A stretch of DNA of 64,000 bases. Source: Sambucus nigra. Taxonomy: Eukaryota > Streptophyta > Magnoliopsida > Dipsacales > Adoxaceae. A program made the position numbers and the translations under genes. Position 1 is the stretch's first letter, and the number at the start of each line of letters is the position of its first letter. Below the pieces are notes generated by a model. It searched no databases, was not told the origin of the DNA, and saw only the letters and a list, made by a program, of their open reading frames with translations. Location of the stretch: positions 788,072,384-788,136,383 of the forward strand of contig OX422207.1 of NCBI GenBank assembly GCA_949130495.1, read 5' to 3'. This document shows, piece after piece, positions 50,759-60,847 of this stretch.

Positions 50759-51028
50759 CATTTTCTTTTTGTGATTGAGTTAGTATTTTTTTACTATTTT
50801 ATTTGTATTAGTATTCATTATTTTTACTAGTTTTGTAAGACTTCTATATTTAAGCGCCAACACACACTATCAGATGCATATCACTTTGTCAATTTTCTCA
50901 TTTTGATCTTATTATGGTAAGCATATCTTATTCCAATGTTTTTAGTAATCGTAAAGATAATTATCATAATATCCCTAGACCTATGACTTTGGTCAATATT
51001 CTGAAAGCCAAAATCTTCATAAATCTAA

Positions 51029-51322
51029 ATGTTTTCGGATGAGCATTACAAAATTCAAGTAATGAATTATGGGAATTTTGAGAACTATCATTCCTATAAT
51101 GGAAAAAACAATCCTTATAATATGAATGATAAGACTTTTAGCAATAACATTACAAAAATTTATAATAATGATTTTGATAGTAGTTCTGAGGATAATTGTC
51201 AATCTTTTTATTTTGAAGAATATGTGCCTCCACCTACGAATTTCTTTGAGGTCCTTTGCATTCATGAAAACAAAAAGATTAAAAATTGTTATTGTGAAGA
51301 AAATCATTGTTGGGAACAATAG
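51029..51322 (+). CDS. Short ORF of unit A, conserved as a broken copy in unit B
   Basis: A 97-codon acidic, N/Y-rich frame beginning MFSDEHYKIQVMNYG. The corresponding frame in unit B (54,191-54,481) has the same length and ending (ENH-WE) but an in-frame stop. No family is recognised. Similar length and sequence in two diverged copies suggest it was once translated, possibly as a gag-like or leader protein. Confidence 0.35.
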   Translation: MFSDEHYKIQVMNYGNFENYHSYNGKNNPYNMNDKTFSNNITKIYNNDFDSSSEDNCQSFYFEEYVPPPTNFFEVLCIHENKKIKNCYCEENHCWEQ

Positions 51323-51689
51323 TTGGATGCATTATTCGAATCCCACAATGATTTTTCTTCTAAGACTTGTTAATTTGAATAACTTTTTCAACCAAATGAG
51401 GAATTGGAGGTTCATGATCCAAGGAAACCTACTTTGAAAGAAACCATGGTTTTTTTCGCTCAGAGCATAATGAAGAACAACAATGGACAGGACATGAAAG
51501 TTCAATCACTTTGCAATGGGATTATTTCTTCCATAAAAATTAAAATGAAGGTTGACTCTTGTTCTCACCTAAACCAATTTTAGAAGAAAATTTCAGTGAA
51601 AGTGATTCTTCCTCCTTCGAAATTCCATATTTGAGCGATGATGAGTCATCTCTCGGGGTTTAATTTCTTTTTTTCCCATTTTCATTCCC

Positions 51690-51870
51690 CATTATCGAAC
51701 TTTTACAAGTACACCATGAATCGTTTAAAAAATTTAAAACATTTAACCCTTTCACCGATGATGATTACTTGATTGACTTACTTTTCATGAAGGAAATTTT
51801 TCCTCTCTGTGTTCCATCTCCCATTCCCATTGTAAAATATTTTGGAGGAAATTCTATTTTTTTATTATTT
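51690..51870 (+). pseudogene. Fragment of a second element ORF, unit A
   Basis: It contains FKTFNPFTDDDY and LFMKEIFPLC, matching the unit B frame at 54,849-55,076. Function unknown. Confidence 0.3.
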
Positions 51871-53110
51871 CATGTGTACTTGTGACCCCTTTAACCCAAA
51901 CCCTCCGTCATCTACAAAAATCTTATAATTGGTGATGGTTCATTTCTTATGTCTTATAAATTTCCTTCCTTGTTCAGACAAAATTCTTATTTTCGATCGG
52001 CATGCATTCAAATAGGGTATGCCGATTATCCCTCAAAGTCAAATTGTATTTTGGGTAGACCCTCAAAAATTTCAACATCTAGTGTATTATTAGAAATTCA
52101 AATTGTAGGTTGTAAATATATTGTTGATTTTTATTTTTACTTATTGTCTTGTATAATTAGTTACAGTTTTATTATTCTTTTTTGTTATGCTTGGTTCTAA
52201 CATTTTTTGTAGAATCTTGGACTTATACTTTATGGAGATCGTTCCATTTTAGATAATATCACTATTTTCCTCTATTTAACTTTGTTCATAATTCACGTTC
52301 AGGTAAATGAAAGTTTTAAGTTAGAGGGTGTGAGATATTCTTCATTAGTATTTTCATTGATTTAATCTCATGTTCTTACCAAGTATGCTTTTGTTATTAA
52401 AAATTGAAAAGTTAAAAAACATTTTCTTTCCTTTTTCTCCTTTTTTAGGTATTTTGCCTTTATTTTCGATGATAAATTTCAATAAGTGCACAATGGAATA
52501 GATAATTACATGATGTAAGTTGTCGATTTTAGAAGTTGTTAGACTTTAGTCCTCGAATCGTTGATATTATGAAAAACATCATGAATTTAACTTTAAACCC
52601 ATGAGAACATGTTCTTTTCTCATTTAATTGATTTGTTTACAATGTTTATATCTTAGTAATCTTCTATTGCATTGTATATACTTACACAAAGTGATTTTTG
52701 TAATTTTCTTCATTTGTGAATGTTTATACATTATTATTTCCTCCTTGAAAACATTAAATTGGTTAATAATCTCACTATTATTTCATTCATTAATTGAGTT
52801 CATATATGAAATATGTTAATTGAGAATAATTTTCAAAGTTGTTTTGACTCGAGAATTGCGTAAAATATAGGAATTCGACATAGTCCTTCTTTGTTAGTAC
52901 ACTCATTTTGACTTTGGCCTCACCTTATATATTTCCCTAGTCAATTCCTTTGATCCTAAGTATTAGCCTTTTCACTTGAAATCCCAAAATCCCATAGCTC
53001 CCTCAAAATTGGAGATTTTATACCATACATATCACCTTCCCTACCTTTCTTTGGAATGATACATGGGATATAATGATGTTTGTGTGTTGTTGTTGCATTT
53101 AAGCATGTGA

Positions 53111-53215
53111 GAGTGAGAAGCTAAATAAAAAAGTTAAAAGAAAAAGAAAGTGAAAAACATAAGAAAAAGAAAAGAAGAAGAAAAGAAGAAGAAGAAAAGA
53201 AAGAGAAAGAAAAAA
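53111..53215 (+). repeat. Purine-rich AAGAAGAAG stretch
   Basis: About 100 bases of almost pure A/G. The equivalent place in the upstream element (about 43,168-43,228) has a similar stretch, so it is an inherited part of the element's internal region. Confidence 0.75.
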
Positions 53216-53457
53216 ATCCCCTTGATGCAAATAGTGTGCAATAGTATTTGACACGTTTCAATATCATATCTGCGATTTTTTATGGATATTATATTTCAAT
53301 TTTGAAATTGCCTGTAAATTACAATTTATCCCCAGTATTCCTCCCCAAACACCTTTGAATCAATAAATATCTCTTTATTTCAAAACCTTAACCCAACCAA
53401 CATTATAAACCAATAAATGTCTCTTCCATTCATCCCGTTTGTAATGTATAGGATATT

Positions 53458-53886
53458 TGTTGATTTCAAAACTAAATTAGATATATATGAGAATCTAGGG
53501 CGTGGTAGCTCTATATTTGATTACTAGATGAAATCATATTTAGTCTTTCTGACACTTTTCTTCCCATGTAAACATTTATCCAAATTAACTTGAGGTAAGG
53601 GATATTATTATCAATCTATACTTTTTATGCCTTTTTGTTTAATATTAGTTTCACTTCATACCTAAATTAATATTTTGTTACAACGTTTATTTTTTACACT
53701 TTTTTTAGAGGTAATAAATCAATTAACGGTTAGGAATCATTCCCATATGGATTCGATACCTGGACTTGCAACTATACTTCCCTATTAAAGTCTATCAATT
53801 AAAGTTTTGGTTTTTGTATTTTAGTGGGGGACGATAATAACGACAAGCGTAAGTAACATGGACTCCCGATTTTTCTCTTCCTATTA
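53458..53886 (+). repeat. Second LTR of the tandem array
   Basis: 429 bases beginning TGTTGATTTC. It aligns with 50,325-50,737 and is followed by its own primer site, so it acts as 3' LTR of unit A and 5' LTR of unit B. Confidence 0.65.
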
Positions 53887-53889
53887 ATA

Positions 53890-53907
53890 TGGTGCCATTG
53901 TTGGAAA
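53890..53907 (+). promoter_or_regulatory. Decayed tRNA-Asp primer binding site, unit B
   Basis: TGGTGCCATTGTTGGAAA; all six differences from the expected tRNA-Asp complement are transitions. Confidence 0.65.
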
Positions 53908-54190
53908 ATTGTTTATTTTAGATTGTAATTGATTTTGTATTTTTTTTAATATTTTATTTGTGTTTATATTAATTGTTTATACTAATTTTTTAAGACTTCT
54001 ACATTTGAGGGTCAAGAAACACTTGACTCTATCAGTCGCACATCATTTTGTCGATTTTCTCATTTTGAGCTTATTGTGGTAAGCATGTCTTATTCTAACG
54101 TTTTTAGTAATCATAAAGATAATTCTCAAAATACCCCTAACCTATGACTTTGGTCAATACTCCGAAAGTAAAAAACTTGATACATCTAAA

Positions 54191-54481
54191 ATGTCTTTGG
54201 ATGAATATTACAAAATTCAATTAATGAATTATGGTAATTTTGAGAACGATCATTCCCATAATGGGAAAAAAAATCCTTATAACAAGAATGATGAAACTTT
54301 TTTATGAAAATTTCAAACTTCTTATAATAATGATTTTGATAGTAATTCTAAGGATAATTCTCAATCTTTTCATTTTCAAGAATTTGTGCTTCCACCTACG
54401 ATTTTGTATGAGGGTCTTCGCATTCTTGAAAATGAAAATCTTGAAAAAATTTATTGTGAAGAAAATCATCGCTGGGAATAA
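54191..54481 (+). pseudogene. Unit B copy of the short element ORF, broken by a stop
   Basis: Counterpart of 51,029-51,322. It starts MSLDEYYKIQLMNYG, has a TGA after NDETFL, and ends at the same place. Confidence 0.4.
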
Positions 54482-54848
54482 TAGTTGGATGTATTATTGT
54501 AACCGAACTACGATTTTTCTTCTGAGACTTGTTAAGTTGAAGAACTTTTTCAACTAAATGAGAAAGACGAGGTTCATGATCTAAGAAAACTACTTTGAAA
54601 TAAACCATACTTTTCCTTCCTGTAGCGTAATGAAGAACAACAATGGCCAAGATATGGGAATTCAATCAATCTACAATGGGATTATTTCTTCAATGAAAAA
54701 TAAAGAGGTGGTCGTCACTTTTTCTTCACCTTACCAGTTTTAGAAGAAAATTTCATTGAAAGTGATTCTTTCTCCATATTTGAGCGGTGATGAGTCATCT
54801 CTCGTGGTTGGATTTCTTTCTTCCCCATTGTGATTCCTCGTTATCGAA

Positions 54849-55076
54849 TTGTTACAAGAATTCCATGAATCTTTTCATATGTTTAAAACATTTAACCCTT
54901 TCACCGATGATGATTACGTGCTTGAGTTCCTTTTCATGAAGGAAATTTTACCTTTATGTGCGCCACCTCCCATTTCGATTCTTAAATATTTTGGAGGAAA
55001 TTCTATTTTTTCCGATTTCATGTTTACTTGTCACCTGTTCAATACAAACCATCCATCATCAAGAAAAAACTTATAA
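54849..55076 (+). pseudogene. Unit B copy of second element ORF
   Basis: A 75-codon frame with FKTFNPFTDDDYVLEFLFM. It matches unit A at 51,690-51,870. No family is recognised; the region upstream is not open, so it is a fragment. Confidence 0.3.
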
Positions 55077-55400
55077 TTGGTGATGGTTCATTTCATATGC
55101 CTTATACATTTCTTCCCTTATTCAAAAGGAATTATTATTTTCAAAAGGTGTGCATTCAAATCAGGGTACACCGATTATCCTTCAAATTCAAATTGTATTT
55201 TGGTAGACCCTAAAAAATTTCAACATCTAGTGTATAGTTAGAAATTCAAATTGTAGGTTGTAAATATACGATTGATTTTTATTTTTACTTACTGTCTGTG
55301 TAATTATTTATAGTTTTATTGTTCTTTTTTGTTATACTTGGTGCTAATATTTTTATAGAATCTTTGGACTTATAGTTTTCGAAGATCGATCCATTTTAGA

Positions 55401-55704
55401 TAATGATGATACGAGAAATCATCCACTTTTCATTCTCGTACTAGCAAGTCAAATGTAAAATACATAATAAGTAGGTAAAGCTAGTAAAGAAAGAGAAAAC
55501 ACAAGATATAGAGTGGTTCGGCTATTAAAATGATCCTACATCCACTTTGTTGACTCATTCTCATTATATGTGTATCAGTAAAGTTTATAATGCCGTAATA
55601 GGTGTAAAATGTAGATGAGAGAAGAGAATACATGTCTATGATGGTTCTGGGAGTGCCGGGGAGATGATCCTGATGCCGATGAGTAACCCCCGAGTTTTAT
55701 CGAG
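55401..55704. other. Small LTR-like fragment with a hairpin
   Basis: TACGAGAA (55,410-55,417) and TTCTCGTA (55,433-55,440) form an 8-bp stem with a 15-base loop. AGAGTGGTTCGGC near 55,510 is a word common in plant copia LTRs. Ends are not defined. Confidence 0.3.
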
Positions 55705-57239
55705 GAATGTAGAATGTGTGGCAAAGACTCCACAAGCACAGTGTCTCTGCACTGTGAATCAGTGTAACTACCCTTGACTTTGGAGACTGAGAAATTAAAT
55801 TTTTGGGAAAATAAAATTTAATTAAATTGGTGAATTTTAAAAATTTGGGAATTAAAGTCCAAAAATAGAGAACGTTTTAAAGTATTCCGGATGATGATTT
55901 TGAGGGTACCATCGATCTTGGAAGGGTCAAGATAGTCAAAATGACTGTCATTGGGTTTTATTTCGGCTCCGGAATATTTTTAATTCAGTTTGACTTGAAT
56001 TGGAGTAAACGAGTCATTTAAAGTGTGTATTTACATTTAAAACTAGGTTTATCGTTTTAAGGGATTTAAGAGGCTTACGGATTAAGCCATTCTCATTTGA
56101 GAGAAAGAGAGAAAAAGCCTTAGGGAGAGAAAGGAAGAAGCAAGAAGAAGAAAAGAAGAGAGAGAGGAATAAAAGCTTGGTATCTCCGGCCCAAACGCGA
56201 CATCGAGGACGATCCAACCTCTACAAATCTGAGGCAAGTGTTTAATCTTGCTAAATAAGTCATTTGTGTATTTGATTTCATAATTTGTGGGTTAAAGAAA
56301 TGGATTATGGGTATAAATATCAAAACCTAGATCTTTGGGTTTAAATCTTGAAATCAATGTTTATACATGGTTTGATGACACATAAATTGTTGGGATGGGA
56401 TGTAGGATGAGTTTACATGTTAAGAATATTATTGGGTTAAAGATTTGGGAGTTTGGTGATGATATTTGGGTGTTTGAGGATTTAGGGTTTGCTGAAAATG
56501 GGAAATCGGCCAAGATAACTGGTATGGCCGGTCGACGGCGCCTAGGGGACCGGTCGACGGCGCCTTAAGGCAAAAGCATACTGCATTTCTTCGTAGGCAA
56601 AATTTGGACCCGCGGTCGACTGGTCCCCTGTTTTTAGCCCAAAATTTGGAGTTCTTTCTCCCCCTTTTTTTTGGAGTTTTATTCTTAGGGGCTTTCTTAA
56701 TGGGCTTAATATGGAGGGTTATGATATTAGATTGAGGGAATAGGGCCCTAGGTCGAATAGGGACTAGCGGGCCTATGTTAAACTGATTAAGGAGGATGGG
56801 ATGCCTCTTTTAGTAATGAAAGAAATATGGAACTGAAGTGATTGGCGGGTTATGTTATCATGATAGAGTTGGGTTATCATGAAATGGATATAAATGGTGG
56901 AGATCGTCCCTTTTTGCTTACGTGCGTGTTAATAATGGACACTCCGAGGTAGTGAGGGATCTCAGGGAGGACGGGAGTTCTATCTTGAGGTCATAAATGA
57001 GATTAAATGTTATTGAGGACCGATGAGAGAGAGTGGTCGCGTATCCCTAGTAATGTTTAACTTAAGAAATAGATTGCAAGATCAATAAGATTTAGAAGTT
57101 CATAGGAGTGATTGAACCATAGTCGAAATCGAGAGCGACGTGATCATATTACCAACTAGAGTAGAGTGTGTAATCTAGTTGGGGTAGATGTTGTTTATCG
57201 GTATGTGATTTATAACGGGTATTTTCCTTGTGTAATGGG

Positions 57240-57340
57240 ATTATTTAATGAATGTAAGATTGAGCTTGAGGCTTATAGACTATTAGTTATGTGTATACCA
57301 ATAGTCGAAATTATTTAATGAATGTAAGATTGAGCTTGAT
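57240..57340. repeat. 70-bp spaced direct duplication
   Basis: A ~30-base stretch starting ATTATTTAATGAATGTAAG at 57,240 recurs at 57,310. Confidence 0.85.
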
Positions 57341-57811
57341 GGTTTAATGTTTGATCATATGATGGGATCATATGGATGTATATATATTGTGCATGTGAAT
57401 GATATATATATACTTATGTGGTTAAGCATACCCTGCTCATGCTATCATTGGGAAGTTTCCGCATAGAGGGTGAGCATCCTGGCTCAAGGATCAAGGTGTG
57501 GATAGTCCCCAGGTCATAGTCGTCTTGTGTGTTATTATGTGATTTATATTTTCAGGGAGGGGCGTGGTGGGTATGTCTCATCTCATTGACCGGTTAGGAG
57601 CTATGACCATTTCCTGGGATGTCGTGTGTGTGTATGGCCCAGATGTCGATGATATTGAGACCGACCGTGGTCCCCAGGATGGTATGTGAGTAATGCCTTG
57701 GAAGATGATAGCATGATACAGTTTTATCGACGATATACATAACCGGGTATATTATGTGTATGGCCATTGTACATCAAATGTGGTATGTACACTTGGCTAT
57801 GGGAATGGATG

Positions 57812-57817
<6 letters not shown>

Positions 57818-57872
<55 letters not shown>
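57818..57872. repeat. (AT)n microsatellite
   Basis: About 27 uninterrupted AT/TA dinucleotides. Confidence 0.95.
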
Positions 57873-57874
<2 letters not shown>

Positions 57875-58681
57875 TTAGAATAAATGCCTATATATATATT
57901 TATATATCCTATTGATGAAAGGATATGGAATCTTTGTGGAGTACATCTTGGATGATTATGATGTACTAGATTGATGGGGGTTAATGTATCGCATTTGAGG
58001 AATATTTCGGTTACATCAATCCAAGGATATTATTGGAGATTTTGAGTTGTTCTTATATTGTAACCTAAATTTAGTTGTTGTAGTAGTATAAAATTGTATG
58101 TATGGCATAATGGATCTCTAGGATCGACATTGTCAAGGAGTAGTGTAACGGGGTGGTTCCTTGTTTTGATTTCTCTTTGCGAGACACCCCACACACGAAA
58201 CATAGTGCAGTGTTGAGATTGGAGAGAAGTTTTGTCAATAATACTTTGTATGCATGTTATTTTAGTAATTTAAATCATATGATTAAACCCTAATGTATAT
58301 GGGTAACAGATTAAGAATTATAATTAATTAAACTATATACCGGAATCCATTAAGCCTATTATGGCATATTTGTTTGTAAAAATAATTAAGTGTGTTTAAA
58401 AAAAGTGGATTCTTGGGTTAAGATAGGAAGGCTAATCTCGTGGGTATAGGCTGGGCCTATGTTAAGTTAGGCTGCCCTTATAATTTGGGTAAGTTAACTA
58501 AAATTTCACGACGTGAATAGGTGCGCGTCGTTAGATGAGAGGTGAGTTGGGGTTTCACGAGAGTGCGATTCCACTTTAATTATGAAATAAGTGCATCGAT
58601 TTTTATTATGCATGGTTAACACACTTGCTAAATATTTTTCACACTCGAGCTCTGATCCGTTTACTTTTCTCTCCAGTCTGT

Positions 58682-58690
<9 letters not shown>

Positions 58691-58728
<38 letters not shown>
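58691..58728. repeat. (TA)n microsatellite
   Basis: About 18 dinucleotides, preceded by a short (CA)n run. Confidence 0.95.
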
Positions 58729-58729
<1 letters not shown>

Positions 58730-59258
58730 CTACAGGTTTCCTACCGCACGGATGTCGGATGACCTTCTATCCAGAGTCCTGGGAGCCGTGATAGGTGCGG
58801 ACTGTTGCGGGACTTAGATTGTAGTCGCTTCCTACTTCTTTAAAAATCTAGGTAGGATTCATGTTGTATATCGAGTTTATACCCAAGGGATATTTATAGA
58901 TGTGTATATTTATTTCTTTTCAGTTATTGTATTGGCTGTGACCCGACAGCTTATTCAGGTCTACTCATTTGTGGTATATTCGATTGTAGTCACTCATTTC
59001 TTTTTATTCTAGCATTTCATTTATCTTAGTTCTTATATGCATTTTTCTTTCCTCTATTAGTAGTTTTATAGTGTTGGTTGGTTGTCTGTTGCATATTTTA
59101 TTTAATTTTAACATCTCATTTATATGATATCGGGTAGTTAGTCCTATATTATAATTGTACCGACAGTTGGTGTTGAGACTGAGCCATCTGAGACTCCTGA
59201 TTTAATATAGTATAGGGCTGGCCACCCGTTATTATTTTAAGCGGGGTGTTATAATCAG

Positions 59259-59638
59259 TATAAAAAATGAGCTCAGATTTGGTCAGGGTCTGGTCCCCTA
59301 ATCTCGAGGAGGGGACGTCTATTTATAGGAGGTCTAGTTGTGATATTGTTGCTGTAAAGGGAGAGGTGATGCGGCCAGCTAAGTTGAAAGGTAGGGGTTG
59401 CACCTTGTAACATGTGAATGAGCGGGGCTCGCACCCTATATATGTGAGGCTTCAACAATAAGACCTCTATGCATGCTTCACAAAGGTGCCGTGGCAGGGG
59501 TGCTATATTTGCCATATTAATAAACCCCCAAGTAGTAGTGCCAAGAGATAGCGATTGGGGATGCAGATGAGAAATTAGTTCTTCTCTTCTCAAGTTTCCA
59601 TGGTAATTCAAACGCGACACTTCATCTTCACGTCGCCT
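59259..59638. other. Region upstream of the transposon-type gene promoter
   Basis: A GC-richer block. A 136-codon frame exists on the minus strand (59,273-59,683), but it has no recognisable domain and overlaps the promoter-like sequence, so I do not call it a gene. TCTATTTATAGG near 59,319 is a second TATA-like box. Confidence 0.35.
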
Positions 59639-59647
59639 CTTATATAA
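59639..59647 (+). promoter_or_regulatory. TATA box upstream of the transposon-type gene
   Basis: TATATAAAT in CCTCTTATATAAATGG. A splice-donor-like CTCGAG/GTAATTTTG near 59,803 suggests a non-coding first exon followed by a long leader intron. Prediction only. Confidence 0.4.
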
Positions 59648-59803
59648 ATGGCAACTGGATGTGGCCTTCATTACGTTTTCCAATTCTTTGATAACATATC
59701 AAGAGAAAACCTTTATTATTCCATCTCTCGAGTTTTGAGGCAAGCCTTAGGTGGTGTCTTGTGGTGTCTGGTGGATGAGCAATCGATTTCTTCTAATCTC
59801 GAG

Positions 59804-60847
59804 GTAATTTTGATAACAAAATACTCCCTGATTCATTACAGAATTCTATTTTGTTTTGTCTATTTTTAATTTCCACTAGTAAATGATCCATTTGAACTCA
59901 TGCCTTGCGAAATAACTATTGTAATAAACTGATTATCACCTAAATCCATATTATTGATTACATAATATCATTGGGCTTTCTTAAATCCCTTGATTTTTCG
60001 GAATCGTAGTGAAGGTTTTCTTGGCATAGAACCAACTTCTAATTAGCAGAATAAACCCTTAATCTTCCATCGTTGATTCAAGAAGTAAATGCTGTTGGTT
60101 GAGCTTTTTTATTGTTGTTTTGATTGTTCTTCCTGATTTCTATTTATGAATTCCTATCTTTTCTGAACCATCTTAAATAACTAATCCCAAATTGAATTTC
60201 TAGTTGAGCTTCTAAATTCATGCTAAAATGAACTCCTTTTGCTTAAATTGAATAAATCTTCGATTGATGAAACAAACTGCTAAATCCATGTTGACTCAAT
60301 AAATAAAACTTTGTTGACTTGTGTAGGATCGAATTTTTTGTATATTTAACTGGTTTGTCTTAGTGTAGTGAAAGTATTGAAAACATACCATTCTATTTTT
60401 TATGTTCTTGATTAAACCATTCAAATTCTAGGGATTTGGTCTTTACATTAGGAAACCTTCATTATGAAACTCTTTTGGAGTTTTGTCGCGATAGGTAGTA
60501 TATTCTTGTTCTATTTAGCTACGGCCTCAAGTTAATACTTGTACGAAAAATACTCTTTTGCCCTTAGGGTTTATCCTTAGGCCAGTAGCCATGGATTTTT
60601 GCCAATAAAGTACAACACTGCGGTATATAAGGACATACCTAATATCTCCAAAAAAAAACAATGCGTCTCGCAAGTAGTTATAATCTTTAGGATTCCAAAT
60701 CCCAACACTTAGTGTAGTTAGCTGAAATTATTGAAACTTCTATTTTGCTTCCAAACTTGTTATTACGTTGTTCCTATCGCGGCCTCTAAGAGGCTTATCT
60801 GACCATACTGGCTGCGAAACCTAACAATGATTTTTTTTCTTTTCAAG
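59804..60847 (+). other. AT-rich leader or intron-like stretch
   Basis: No coding signal. It ends with an acceptor-like TTTTTTCTTTTCAAG at about 60,847, just before the first recognisable coding exon. It fits a 5' intron of the following gene. Confidence 0.3.

Larger units (their letters stand above)
50325..55400 (+). mobile_element. Tandem LTR-internal-LTR-internal array of a non-autonomous element
   Basis: Two direct copies of one unit lie ~3.13 kb apart: LTR (50,325-50,737), primer site, internal region to 53,457; then LTR (53,458-53,886), primer site, and a second internal region truncated near 55,400. Homology is traceable by eye through LTR, primer site and internal frames (TATTGTGAAGAAAATCAT at about 51,291 and 54,451). 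The arrangement is that expected from unequal recombination between LTRs. The internal region from about 52,000 to 53,080 is homologous to 41,940-43,100 of the upstream element, although the LTRs are different and much shorter. Confidence 0.75.
55705..59258 (+). mobile_element. Long LTR-like block, perhaps a solo gypsy LTR
   Basis: About 3.5 kb with no domain, a purine-rich AGAAGAAG part (56,100-56,170), iterated GGTCGAC words (56,530-56,625), two AT microsatellites, and an end-like sequence GCGGGGTGTTATAATCA at about 59,242. Length and layout fit the very long LTRs of chromovirus-type gypsy elements. No primer binding site follows, which would fit a solo LTR. The 5' border and target duplication were not found, so the call is tentative. 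Confidence 0.4.

Noticed and set aside
53111..53215. Coding region for a lysine/glutamate-rich protein
   Set aside because: It is a pure purine run with equivalents in related elements and no conserved frame.
57818..58728. AT microsatellites as regulatory TATA clusters
   Set aside because: Simple dinucleotide runs with no adjacent start or leader signal; best read as microsatellites.
59273..59683. 136-codon minus-strand frame as a gene
   Set aside because: No recognisable domain, it overlaps promoter-like sequence of the opposite strand, and its composition is not gene-like.
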